Source: Gemmobacter sp. 24YEA27
Lineage (GTDB): Bacteria; Pseudomonadota; Alphaproteobacteria; Rhodobacterales; Rhodobacteraceae
Direction: 5' to 3'
Assembly (NCBI RefSeq): GCF_030052995.1
Contig: NZ_JASJPW010000001.1
Coordinates: 3,152,001 to 3,216,000 of the forward strand
DNA: 64,000 nt
Each line of letters opens with the position of its first letter. The first letter of the stretch is position 1. The notes under the pieces were generated by a model. That model saw nothing but the letters and a program-made list of their open reading frames with translations, was not told where the DNA came from and made no database searches. The translations under genes and the position numbers were made by a program. Positions 9,834 to 18,489 of the stretch are shown here, in pieces.

Positions 9834-11764
9834 TGCGCGCCCTGCTGATCCTTTTGCCCGGCCTGGCCGCCCTGGTGCTCTTCGCGCTGAATGCCGGGAC
9901 TGCGCTGCCGGGCCGCTGGCCTGCCGCGATCCTTTGGGCCGATCCGGGTGATATCCCGGCGCTTATCCTGCATCTGAGCGCCGCGCCGCGCCTCGTCACC
10001 GCCGCCCTCGCGGGGGCCGCGCTCGCGCTGGCCGGTGCTTTGCTGCAGCGCGTTTTCCGCAACCCGATTGCCGAGCCCGCGACGCTGGGGATCACCGCCG
10101 GGGCGCAATGTGCGCTGACGCTGACACTCCTGAACGCGCCAGGCCTTGCGCCGGCCTGGCTGCCGCTGCCGGCTTTTGCAGGCGCGCTTGCGGCACTGGC
10201 GCTGGTGCTGGCTCTGGCCGCGCTTCAGGGGGTCTCGTCGCTCACGCTGATCCTGTCGGGGCTGGTGGTGACCACGAGCCTTGGCGGGCTGAATGCCGTG
10301 CTGACGCTGTTTCACCATGAGGTGCTGCAAAGCCTGTTCCTCTGGCAGGCAGGCTCGCTGGAGCAGGAGGGCTGGACCAGTGCCGCACGGCTTGCCCCGG
10401 CGCTGGCGCTGGCGCTGGTGCTCGCGCCTTTCGCGCGCAGGCCGCTCGAGGTGCTGGCGCTTGGCGATCAGGGCGCGCGGGTGCTGGGGCTGGCGCCGGG
10501 CGGCTGGCGGGTCATGCTGGCGACGGCGGCGGTGAGCCTTGCCGCGCTGGTGACCGCGCTGACCGGGGTTTTCGCCTTTCTCGGCATCATCGCGCCCCTG
10601 GTGGCACGGGCGCTGACCGGCCGCGCGCCGGGAACTGGGGCGATTGCTGTGACGGGCGCCGGGATCCTGATGCTGGCGGATCAGCTGGTCCAGCTGCTGC
10701 GCCCCTGGATCCCGGTGCAGACCGGCACGCTTCTGGCCCTGATCGGGGCGGTGCTGATGATCGCGCTGTTGCGCAAAAGCAGCCAGCCCGCACCTGAGCA
10801 TCTCTTGCCCGCCTTGCCGCGCCGCACGCGGCCTGTGCCCCGGCTGCCCCTCCTCCTGCTGGGGCTTCTGGCGCTGTTTGCCGCCGCCCTTGCCATCGGG
10901 CGCGGTCCGGAGGGCTGGGATATCTCGCCCCTCGCCATGTTCGACTGGCGGGTGCCGCGCGTGGCCGGTGCTGCGGCAGCCGGGGCGGCCTTCGGTCTTG
11001 CGGGCTGCCTGATCCAGCGCCTGACCGGCAATCCGCTGGCCAGCCCCGAGCTTCTCGGCATCAGCGGCGCGGCGGCACTTGGCCTCGTGCTGGGCGTCGT
11101 GATGACGGGTGGCGGTGGACGCGGGCTGCTTTACGGTGCCACCAGTCTTGGCGCCCTCGCAGGCCTGGTCCTGATCCTTGCCGCAGGAGCGCGGCTGCGG
11201 TTTTCATCCGAAGGGCTGCTGCTTGCCGGGCTGGCGGTCTCGATGCTCCTGTCGGCGGTGCTGGCGATGCTGCTGGCCTCGGGCCATCCGCTCGCGGGGC
11301 AGCTGATGACCTGGCTCTCCGGCTCCACCTACCGGATCGCCCTGTCAGATGCCGTCATCGCGTTAAGCGTGACGGCGGCGCTTCTCGGCCTCGCGCTGCT
11401 GCTCCGCCGCTGGCTCGACCTGTTGCCTCTCGGGCCAGACGCCGCCCGCCTGCTGGGGCTGCCGCTGACACGGGCCCGCGCAAGCGTGGTGGTGCTCGCG
11501 GCGCTGGCCACGGCTGTGGGCACGATCCTGACCGGCCCGCCGGGCTTCATCGGGCTGATCGCCCCCGCCATCGCGCGGTTTTGCGGCCCGCCCCGCGCCA
11601 GCGCACAGCTGCCGCTTGCCACGATATGCGGGGCTGCGCTGATGGTTCTGGCCGACTGGCTTGGCCGCAATCTGGCCTTCCCATGGCAGATCCCTGCGGG
11701 GATGATGGCGCTGCTTTGCGGCGGGGTTTTCCTCATGATCTTTCTCGCAAGGAGACCGGCGTGA
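9833..11764 (+). CDS. Fused FhuB-type ABC permease (two FecCD domains)
   Basis: 643 residues forming two tandem FecCD (PF01032) permease halves of about 320 residues, as in FhuB. The first half has LQRVFRNPIAEPATLGITAGAQ and the second LIQRLTGNPLASPELLGISGAA, which are the conserved NPLA/SPELLG segments; each half has about ten hydrophobic helices. The ATG overlaps the binding protein stop (TGATG) and the stop overlaps the next start. FhuB-type fusions are best known for ferric hydroxamates, but the cobalamin riboswitch at the head of the operon argues for corrinoid transport. Confidence 0.93.
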   Translation: MRALLILLPGLAALVLFALNAGTALPGRWPAAILWADPGDIPALILHLSAAPRLVTAALAGAALALAGALLQRVFRNPIAEPATLGITAGAQCALTLTLLNAPGLAPAWLPLPAFAGALAALALVLALAALQGVSSLTLILSGLVVTTSLGGLNAVLTLFHHEVLQSLFLWQAGSLEQEGWTSAARLAPALALALVLAPFARRPLEVLALGDQGARVLGLAPGGWRVMLATAAVSLAALVTALTGVFAFLGIIAPLVARALTGRAPGTGAIAVTGAGILMLADQLVQLLRPWIPVQTGTLLALIGAVLMIALLRKSSQPAPEHLLPALPRRTRPVPRLPLLLLGLLALFAAALAIGRGPEGWDISPLAMFDWRVPRVAGAAAAGAAFGLAGCLIQRLTGNPLASPELLGISGAAALGLVLGVVMTGGGGRGLLYGATSLGALAGLVLILAAGARLRFSSEGLLLAGLAVSMLLSAVLAMLLASGHPLAGQLMTWLSGSTYRIALSDAVIALSVTAALLGLALLLRRWLDLLPLGPDAARLLGLPLTRARASVVVLAALATAVGTILTGPPGFIGLIAPAIARFCGPPRASAQLPLATICGAALMVLADWLGRNLAFPWQIPAGMMALLCGGVFLMIFLARRPA

Positions 11765-12555
11765 CCCGCATGACCATTGGCGACCCCGTTGGATTTCATC
11801 TGGAAAATCTGGGCCTTACGCTGAACGCTCAGCCGGTTCTGCGAGAGATCAGCCTGCGCCTGGCCCCCGGAAGGGTCTGTGGTGTGATCGGGCGCAACGG
11901 CTCGGGAAAGTCGAGCCTGTTGCGGGTGCTCGCCCGGCTATCCCCGGCCGATGCCGGAACATGCCGCCTTGACGGCAAACCGCTTGACGCCTGGAAGTCG
12001 CGCGATTTCGCCCGCCGCGTCGCGCTGATGCCGCAAAGCGCGCCAGCCACCGGGGTCATGGTGCTTCAGGATCTGGTGGCGCTTGGCCGATATCCCTGGC
12101 ATGGCGCCTTTGGCCGTGCGGGCCCGGAAGACCAGCGGGCCATTGCCGAAGCCATCGCGCTATGCGGGCTGGAGGGGCTTGCCACGCGCCCCCTCGACAG
12201 CCTCTCGGGCGGTGAGGCGCAACGCGCCCGGCTTGCGATGATGCTGGCTCAGGGTGCTGACTGGCTGTTGCTGGATGAGCCCTCGGCCTCGCTCGACCTG
12301 GCCTGGTCTTTTGATCTTTTATCCGCTCTACGGGGCCTTGCGCGCGAGGCCGGGCGGGGTGTGGTGATCGCGCTGCATGACATGAACCTCGCGGCGCGGT
12401 TCTGCGATGATCTGGTAGCGCTGAAGGGCGGGCGGGTGACCGGCGCCGGAGCGGTCGCCGACGTGTTCCGCGCGCCGATCCTGAGCGAAACCTTCGGCCT
12501 TGCTGTCACCACCGGCAGCGTTGCGGGCCTGCCTGTGGCAATCCCCTCCCCCTGA
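11761..12555 (+). CDS. ABC transporter ATPase, FhuC/BtuD-type
   Basis: 264 residues. Walker A is GRNGSGKSS, the Q-loop is in MPQSAP, the signature is LSGGEAQRARL, Walker B is WLLLDEPSASLD and the H-loop is ALHDMN. It powers the fused permease encoded just upstream. The GTG at 11761 overlaps the fhuB-like stop (GTGA) and has AAGGAGA 6 nt before it; an ATG at 11770 is possible but worse spaced. Its stop is followed within 50 nt by a bidirectional terminator hairpin. Confidence 0.93.
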   Translation: MTRMTIGDPVGFHLENLGLTLNAQPVLREISLRLAPGRVCGVIGRNGSGKSSLLRVLARLSPADAGTCRLDGKPLDAWKSRDFARRVALMPQSAPATGVMVLQDLVALGRYPWHGAFGRAGPEDQRAIAEAIALCGLEGLATRPLDSLSGGEAQRARLAMMLAQGADWLLLDEPSASLDLAWSFDLLSALRGLAREAGRGVVIALHDMNLAARFCDDLVALKGGRVTGAGAVADVFRAPILSETFGLAVTTGSVAGLPVAIPSP

Positions 12556-12600
12556 TCGCGCCCTGATCTCCCCCTGATCTCTGCCTCAGACCCCATGAAA

Positions 12601-12631
12601 AACGCCGCTCCCATCAGATGGGAGCGGCGTT
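12601..12631. terminator. Bidirectional intrinsic terminator between convergent uptake operons
   Basis: Perfect 14-bp arms (AACGCCGCTCCCAT / ATGGGAGCGGCGTT) around a CAG loop. The A-run at 12598-12602 gives a T-tail on the minus strand, so it best serves the receptor gene ending at 12689, and it also closes the plus-strand operon. Confidence 0.85.
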
Positions 12632-12688
12632 CAGAAGACTGACCCCTGTGAGAAACGTGAAGCCCGGCCAGCCCGTCTGTGGGATGGA

Positions 12689-14784
12689 TCAGAACCTGAT
12701 CTGCGAGGTCAGGTAGAAGGTACGCCCGGCCTCGGGATAGCCCTCGACAACCGAGACGTTGCGGTCAAAGAGGTTGCGGATGCCAAAGCCCACATTCGCC
12801 TGATCGCTCACCTGCCAGGCCATATCGAAATTGGCCAGCGCGAAGCCGCCCATTTTCGTATAGATCGGCGCGTTGCGGTTCCCCGAGCCAATGGCCGGAT
12901 CCGACCAGCGGCCGCCATAGACCTCGACCGAGGGCGAGATGGTCAGCCGGTCCAGCGCCTGCCAGTCCAGCCGCAGATAGGCTTTGTGATCGGGCAGATC
13001 GGTCACTTTCGCGGTGGTGACAACCGGATCTTTGACGCTGGTATGCAGGTAGGTGTAATTCGCCGTCAGCGCGACAGTGTCATTCACCGCCCAGTTCGCC
13101 GCGATCTCAAAGCCCTTATAGGTGCCTTTCGCGAGGTTCTGGCGCTGCGATTGCGGAAGACCGGAAATCGGGTCGATCGTCCCCAGATCAATCGACTGGA
13201 TCAGATCGGTGATGCGGCTGTAGAACACCGCGCCTTCCAGCTGCACCGGGCCAAGATCGCCCTTATAGCCCAGTTCGAAATTCAGCGCGCGCTCTGCATC
13301 CAGATCCGGGTTCGGCACCATCGAGCCGAAACCGGTCGAATAGCGGTGGAAGAGCGTCGGGAAGCTGGTCCTGGACGAGAGGCTCGCATGATATTCGCCG
13401 CCTGCACCCGGGGTCCAGATCGCAGCCAGCTGCCAGTTCACCGCATCGACGGAGACCGTCGGCTTGCCCGGACTGGCAGCAGTGCGGTCGGCCTCAAGCA
13501 CTTTCGCCTTGTCATAGGACAGGCCCGCAACAATGCGCAGCTCGTCATTGACGCGCCAGGTGTCCTCGATCGCCAGCGAGAGGGTCTGTTCCTTGCTGTG
13601 CTCGGTCGGGTCGATCCGTGCCAGCGTCGGATGGTCCGGACGCGCGTAATTGGTGGAGCGGTGGACATCGCGGCGGAAGAAGGACGCGATCCGCAGATCG
13701 TGATCGCCAAAGCTCAGCCCGTATTCGACGCTGCCGCCGACCGAATAGTCATCATAGATGCTGTTGAAGGCCCGCGGAAGGGACTGGAGGGAATGGTTCG
13801 CATTGTCCCAGGCCGAGAGCGTATTCTCGAACGTGTTGTAGAAAAGCTTGGTCTTCAGCGTACCGGATCCGACTTCGGTCGTCGAATAGAAGGCGATGCT
13901 GCTGATATCCCATTGCGGCCAGGTCCAGTCCCGCTGGTTCGACCCCGGACCGGTGCCCGGATAGCCCATGACCGGCAGCAGGGTGCTGTAAGGCGCCGAT
14001 TTCGAGCCTTCCTGGCGGGTATAGCTCAGGACATATTCGTCGGTCGCATTGGGCGTATAGCCAACTTTAAGGTTCAGACGGCTGTCATCGGTGGCGCTGT
14101 CTTTGCGCAGACCTTCGCCCTGATAGGGGTAGCGCGGATCGGGAACATAATCGCGCGACAGGTAGAAGCCGTCGACATTGCGCCGCATGTAAGAAACCTG
14201 GCCGTACCAGAATTCCTGTTTTGTGCCGAGCGAGAGATAGCCCGTACGCCCCGTCACATCGCCGCGATTGCCGGCGTCGATGCCCAGCCGCGCCTCGCCT
14301 TCGAAGGGCTGTGTCGGTTTGCGGGTCACGAGGTTGATCGCGCCGCCCATGCCGCCCGGGCCGTTGATCACCGAGACATAGCTTTTCTGCACCTGGACCT
14401 CGGCGAGGTCCGGGGTCAGGAAACGGCCATGATCCAGCCGGTTGTCGGCAGGCAGAAAGATGCGGATGCCGTCAATCGACAGCGGCACATGCCAGCGGTC
14501 AAAGCCGCGCACGAAAACCTCGCGCTCGTTTCTGGATCCACCACCCGAGGGGGTGGAAGAAACGCCGGGCAGAACGCTGAGTGTGTCATCAAGCGTGGCG
14601 CGGTTCTGTTTCGCGGCCTCTTCGCCGGTCACTTTCGCGGTGGTCCCCCCTGACCTTCATCATCGACGCCAAGCCAGATCGTGCCGAGCGCGAAGGCGGT
14701 CTCCTCGGAGGACTGAGCGAAAACGGGGGCAGACAGCCCGGGGAATAACAGACCTGCAATCACCAATCGCTGCAATAAAGACAT
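12689..14784 (-). CDS. TonB-dependent outer-membrane receptor, candidate molybdate/tungstate receptor, frameshifted near the N-terminus
   Basis: Reconstructed length is about 698 residues. The ATG at 14784 (after GGAAGG) starts a signal peptide ending SAPVFAQ, then a mature start with LGTIWLGVDDEGQG, matching the LGTIWLPVDD start of the receptor at 5876. The frame breaks in a six-C run at 14645-14650; one more base joins it to TTAKVTGEEAAKQNRATLDDTL and the plug (LPGVSSTPSGG, VQKSYVSVINGPGGMGGAINLV). The barrel ends in AGRTFYLTSQIRF. It is the last gene of the minus-strand cluster but has its own 160-nt leader with a ModE-box-like operator at 14850-14877, hence the proposed molybdate link. 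By similarity alone it would be called a siderophore receptor. Confidence 0.85.
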
Positions 14785-14849
14785 CAGGAATCCTTCCAGT
14801 GGCATGGCTTTTCATCCGCGACCACCGGGCTTTCGGCGGATTTTCGCGA

Positions 14850-14877
14850 ATCGTTATGTATGATGAAATATATCGTC
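14850..14877. promoter_or_regulatory. ModE-box-like operator upstream of the receptor gene
   Basis: The site is CGTTATGTA, a 6-nt spacer, then AATATATCG, with extra matches (AT before, TC after). As I recall it, the E. coli modA operator read on the other strand is CGTTATGTA-N6-AATATAACG, so 17 of 18 half-site bases match with the same spacing. It ends about 66 nt upstream of the receptor ATG and lies in an AT-rich stretch that probably includes the promoter. A partly similar site precedes the first gene of the same cluster. Confidence 0.62.
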
Positions 14878-14892
14878 ACGAAATTGGCAAGA

Positions 14893-14921
14893 AGCCCGGG
14901 CGCAGGTTCCGGGCTCTTTTT
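14893..14921. terminator. Hairpin between the ATPase gene and the receptor gene
   Basis: Seven-bp arms AGCCCGG / CCGGGCT around a 9-nt loop. The T-run (14917-14921) is on the plus strand; on the minus strand, where the flanking genes lie, the tail is only TTCTTG. It may weaken read-through from the ATPase gene into the receptor gene, which would fit a separate receptor promoter. Confidence 0.35.
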
Positions 14922-14946
14922 CCCGGGCGTAGCAATCCGATCACTG

Positions 14947-15732
14947 TCAGTAGAAATGCGGCCTGCCGTCAGGCCCCTCGATCCGGCGCACCGCAATGCC
15001 GTAAAGCCGGCTCAGGGCGGCTTCCTGCATGACATCCGAGACCGGCCCCGAGGCGATCACACCGGCGCGGCTGACCAGCAGGGCCTCATCGCCCAGCATT
15101 GCCGCCTGGCCCGGATCATGGGTCGAGACCACCACCGCCTGGCCCGCTGCCGCCAGACCAAGGATCGCGGCCTCCACCGCTTTGACATTGGCGAAATCGA
15201 GGCTGGCGGTCGGCTCGTCCATCACCAGAACCTGCGCCTCCTGCGCAAGGGCGCGGGCGATCAGCACCATCTGACGCTGGCCACCCGAAAGCCGCGTGAC
15301 ATCCTCATCCGCCAGATCCGCAATGCCGAGCCGGTCGAGCGCGGTCAGAGCGCGGGCCTCTTCGGCGCGCCCGGGCCGGGCAAAAGCACCGAGGCCCACC
15401 GAAGCCCCCATCAGCACAATATCCCGCGCAGTATAGGCAAAAGGCGAGGCCAGCGCCTGGGGCACATGCGCCAGCCGGGCGGCAATCTGACTGCGGCTCA
15501 GGCCGTCCAGATCGGCGCCGCCCAGCAGAACCTTGCCCGCAACCGGCGGGATCAGCCCCAGAAGGGTGCGAAACAACGTGGTCTTCCCCGCCCCGTTCGG
15601 CCCGAGGAGGCACAGAACCCGCCCCGCATGAAGGTCGAACCCGATGCCCCGGATCAACGGCCGGGCGCCATGGCCGACCGCCAGATCACGCGCCGACAGC
15701 AGCGGCGCCTCATTCACTGTCAGCCGTTCCAT
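14947..15732 (-). CDS. ABC transporter ATPase, FecE-type
   Basis: 261 residues. Walker A is GPNGAGKTTL, the Q-loop is in VPQALA, the signature is LSGGQRQMVLIARALAQ, Walker B is VLVMDEPTASLD, and the H-loop is VSTHDPGQ. It belongs to the iron/B12-type (FecE/BtuD) class that pairs with FecCD permeases. Its start overlaps the end of the permease gene by 13 nt, so the two are translationally coupled. The substrate is inferred from the Mop gene and the ModE-like boxes of the cluster; FecCD-type molybdate importers (Haemophilus MolBCA) are a known precedent. Confidence 0.92.
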   Translation of the reverse strand: MERLTVNEAPLLSARDLAVGHGARPLIRGIGFDLHAGRVLCLLGPNGAGKTTLFRTLLGLIPPVAGKVLLGGADLDGLSRSQIAARLAHVPQALASPFAYTARDIVLMGASVGLGAFARPGRAEEARALTALDRLGIADLADEDVTRLSGGQRQMVLIARALAQEAQVLVMDEPTASLDFANVKAVEAAILGLAAAGQAVVVSTHDPGQAAMLGDEALLVSRAGVIASGPVSDVMQEAALSRLYGIAVRRIEGPDGRPHFY

Positions 15733-16736
15733 GCCCGCGCCCCCCTGGCCAGCAGGATCACGAAAACCGGCGCGCCAAGCACGGCAGTCAGGATGCCCAG
15801 CGGCACTTCCATCGGCGCGATCATCCGTGCGGCGGTATCGACCAGCACCATGAACGATGCCCCCGCCAGCAGCGCCGCCGGCAGCATCCGGTCAAAGCGC
15901 GGCCCCGCCACCAGTCGCGCCATATGCGGCACCATCAGCCCGATCCAGCCGATCACCCCCGCCAGCGCCACCGCCGCCGCCGTGATCAGCGTCGCCGCCG
16001 CGATCACCACAAACCGCAGACGCCCGGCCTCGATCCCCATCGCGCGGGCCTCGTCATCGCCCATCGCCAGAAGCCCGATCCGCCAGCGCAGCGCGATCAG
16101 CGGCACGAGGCCCAGGATCACCGCCGGCGCCGCCGCCAGCAGATCGACCCGCTTGACGCCGGCAAGGCTGCCCATCAGCCAGAAGGTGATCGCGGGAAGC
16201 TGTTCATCCGGATCTGCAAGCAGCTTCACCAGCGAGATCCCCGCCCCCGCCAGCGCGCCAATGACGATCCCGCACAGGACCATGACCAGAAGCTGTGCGC
16301 CGCCCCTGAGCGCCAGTGTCAGCCCGATCACCAGCGCCACCGTCGCAAGGCCAAAGCCAAAGCCCATCAGCTGGATCGCCATCACCGGCAGGCCCAGCAA
16401 GATCCCGAGCACCGCGCCAAACCCCGCCCCGGCCGAGACGCCAAGGATATCGGGCGAGACCAGCGGGTTGCGGAACACCACCTGATAGGCCGCCCCCGCC
16501 GCCGCCAGCCCCGCCCCGATCAGCGCCGCAGAGATCACCCTTGGGCCGCGGATGTTCCACAGCACCACCTGCGCCTGGCGATCATCCCCCGCCCCCGTCA
16601 GGCCCCCCGTCAGGCCCCCGGTCAGCCCGCCCGTCAGAGCATTAAAAATCTGGCCGGGGCTCAGCGGGTATGGCCCGAGGCCGATCCCGAGGATCAGCGC
16701 GAAGACCAGCGCCAGCGCCAGCAGGGAAAGCCGCAT
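15720..16736 (-). CDS. FecCD-family ABC permease
   Basis: 338 residues with about ten hydrophobic helices. Family signatures are YQVVFRNPLVSPDILGVSAG, GAGISLV and GWIGLMVPHMARL, the last being the C-terminal ATPase-coupling region. Length is normal for a single FecCD subunit that dimerises. The ATG at 16736 begins the first membrane helix; the open frame extends 51 nt upstream into the binding-protein gene without a better start. In the first periplasmic loop, GGLT is repeated three times from a 12-bp near-tandem DNA repeat (about 16590-16640), an expansion I do not expect in this family. Confidence 0.92.
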   Translation of the reverse strand: MRLSLLALALVFALILGIGLGPYPLSPGQIFNALTGGLTGGLTGGLTGAGDDRQAQVVLWNIRGPRVISAALIGAGLAAAGAAYQVVFRNPLVSPDILGVSAGAGFGAVLGILLGLPVMAIQLMGFGFGLATVALVIGLTLALRGGAQLLVMVLCGIVIGALAGAGISLVKLLADPDEQLPAITFWLMGSLAGVKRVDLLAAAPAVILGLVPLIALRWRIGLLAMGDDEARAMGIEAGRLRFVVIAAATLITAAAVALAGVIGWIGLMVPHMARLVAGPRFDRMLPAALLAGASFMVLVDTAARMIAPMEVPLGILTAVLGAPVFVILLARGARAWNG

Positions 16737-16752
16737 TCTTCTGGTCCCGATC

Positions 16753-17796
16753 CTATTCGCCCAGCAACGCGTCCAGCGCTGCCGCATCCGGCGTCACCTG
16801 GTAGAAGAGCGTGTAGAACTCAGCGATCTCCTGGCGCAGATCAGCCTGTTCCAGATCTCCTCCGGCCAGGTCCGGGTAGAAGACATGTGCCAGATATTTC
16901 AGGCCGATCAAGCGGTTGACCGAAGGCGGCGCGTCGATAAAGCCAAAGGGCTCACCGGGTGCAAGATAGATGCGTCCCTGATCGACCGCCGGGATCCCCT
17001 GCCATTCCGGCATCTTGCGCACATTGGCCGCGAAATCGCGGTCCACCGTCAGAATGATATCCGGCGCCCAGGCCTGGATCTGTTCGGGCGAGACCGTGAC
17101 CAGCCCACGCGTCTCGGCCTCGACCACATTGATGCCGCCCATCCGTTCAATGATCTCGGCATTGATCGAGCCGCGCGCCGGGCTTTCCAGCCCCTCCGGA
17201 CCACGGGCCAGGTAGACGCGGGGGCGCTCTGCATCGGGCACCTGCGCAAGCAAAGCGTCCGCCTCCGCATAGGCGGCCTCGGCGTAAGTTGCGAGCTGCT
17301 CGCCCCGGGCATCGACCCCAAGGATCGCCGCCATCTCACGGATCGCCTGTGGCGTCGCGGCAAAGCTGCCATCGATCAGCACATAGGGCAGCCCCGCCTG
17401 ATCCTGCACCCGCGTCGCCAGGTCGCGGTAAGTGGCATTCACGGTGCCGAAATCGACGATCAGCTCGGCCCCGGTGGTCAAAAGCACCTCAAGGTTCAGC
17501 GTATCGCCCTTGCCGGTCAGCCGCCCCAGCGCCGGCAAGCCGCGCGTCTCGGGCAAAAGATAAGGCAGATCGTCGGGTTTTGGCGCCATCACCCAGCCGA
17601 CCATCGCTTCGGGCTTCAGCGCATAAAGCAGCACCGAGGCGGGCGGCCCGGCGGCAAAGACCTTTTCCGGGTTCAGAGGCACCAGCACCTCGCGGCCGGT
17701 GGCATCGGTGACGCTTTGTCCGTCAAATGCCAGAACCGGCGCGGCCAGGGCGGCAAAAACCGCGGCCAGCACGGCGCGGCGGGTTGGGAAGCTCAT
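16753..17796 (-). CDS. ABC periplasmic binding protein (FecB/BtuF class)
   Basis: 347 residues. It has a twin-arginine-containing signal peptide (FPTRRAVLAAVFAALAAPVLA, cleaved before FDGQSV), then the PF01497 two-lobe fold: VTDATGREVLVPLNPEKV, the lobe linker around FGTVNATYRDLATRV, and GSINAEIIERMGGINVV. It captures the substrate in the periplasm for the FecCD permease that follows 17 nt later. Its ATG overlaps the TrmO-like stop (ATGA). In this class, molybdate-binding members such as MolA cannot be told from iron or B12 binders by eye. Confidence 0.9.
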   Translation of the reverse strand: MSFPTRRAVLAAVFAALAAPVLAFDGQSVTDATGREVLVPLNPEKVFAAGPPASVLLYALKPEAMVGWVMAPKPDDLPYLLPETRGLPALGRLTGKGDTLNLEVLLTTGAELIVDFGTVNATYRDLATRVQDQAGLPYVLIDGSFAATPQAIREMAAILGVDARGEQLATYAEAAYAEADALLAQVPDAERPRVYLARGPEGLESPARGSINAEIIERMGGINVVEAETRGLVTVSPEQIQAWAPDIILTVDRDFAANVRKMPEWQGIPAVDQGRIYLAPGEPFGFIDAPPSVNRLIGLKYLAHVFYPDLAGGDLEQADLRQEIAEFYTLFYQVTPDAAALDALLGE

Positions 17797-18251
17797 GGAA
17801 TCGCTCCGAATTCGCCTTTGATATCAACAAGCGGCGTGCCATTGACACAGTCCAGGCCGCGCACATGCAGAACCGCGCCTTCAACGCGCAACAGCCGCAC
17901 CACCGTCGCCGCTATCGGATTGGGCCGGACCGGCGAGCGCAGCGAGAATGTCCCCACCGAGGCATCGCCGAAATTCGGGTTCTGCCGCATCAGGTCGCGG
18001 CGCGAGAGATGCATCCAGTATAACAGCTGGATCCGCTCGCGCCCCTCGACCCCCGCCAGCCCCTCGATCCAGCGCGGGTCAAGTTCGACCCGGCAATCGG
18101 GGCCGGTCTCGGGATCGCCCCGGCGCGGGCATTGGCTGCGATCCGTCCAGGGGGTGCGCAGCCGGCCGATGAACCAGATCGAGGCGTCGAATGCCCCGGG
18201 CAGCGGCACCGCCACCTCATGCGGGCGCAGGTCGGTCACGTGATCAGTCAT
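17793..18251 (-). CDS. TrmO/TsaA-like (UPF0066) protein
   Basis: 152 residues, matching the TrmO beta-barrel methyltransferase domain: IGRLRTPWTDRSQCPRRG at the N-terminus, then FSLRSPVRPNPIAATVVRL and LDCVNGTPLVDIKGEF. TrmO uses S-adenosylmethionine to N6-methylate t6A37 in tRNA-Thr, but this short single-domain version inside a metal-uptake operon may have another role. It overlaps the Mop gene by 8 nt and the binding protein by 4 nt, so it is plainly part of the operon. Confidence 0.85.
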   Translation of the reverse strand: MTDHVTDLRPHEVAVPLPGAFDASIWFIGRLRTPWTDRSQCPRRGDPETGPDCRVELDPRWIEGLAGVEGRERIQLLYWMHLSRRDLMRQNPNFGDASVGTFSLRSPVRPNPIAATVVRLLRVEGAVLHVRGLDCVNGTPLVDIKGEFGAIP

Positions 18252-18453
18252 CGGTGCCGATCATCACATCCGAGGCCTTGATCACCGCCGAGGCCTTTGC
18301 GCCCACGGTCAGACCCAGCTCTTTCACCGCCTCTTTGGTGATTGCCGCCGTGACAATCGAGCCGCCAAGATCAAGGCGGACATGGCTCGTCACCGCGCCG
18401 GTGACAATCTCGATCACCGTTCCCGGCAGGACATTTCGGGCGCTCAGTCGCAT
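18244..18453 (-). CDS. Molybdopterin/molybdate-binding Mop (TOBE-domain) protein, molbindin-like
   Basis: 69 residues, one complete Mop domain: MRLSARNVLPGTVIEIVTG, then VRLDLGGSIVTAAITKEAV and LTVGAKASAVIKASDVMIG. These are the standard segments of the small molbindins, which bind molybdate or tungstate oxyanions in the cytoplasm as oligomers. The ATG at 18453 has AGGGGAGAG before it; the longer frame to 18618 lacks support. It is the first gene of the minus-strand uptake cluster and carries a ModE-box-like site 37 nt upstream, which is the main clue to the substrate of the whole system. Confidence 0.9.
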   Translation of the reverse strand: MRLSARNVLPGTVIEIVTGAVTSHVRLDLGGSIVTAAITKEAVKELGLTVGAKASAVIKASDVMIGTDD

Positions 18454-18489
18454 CTCGGTCTCTCCCCTGATGGCGGCCCTATGGCCGCG

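Noticed and set aside
14850..14877. Reading the AT-rich receptor leader as a Fur, Irr or RirA iron box
   Set aside because: No Fur-type GATAAT repeats or Irr-type TTTAGAA...TTCTAAA pattern is present, while the ModE half-sites match much better.
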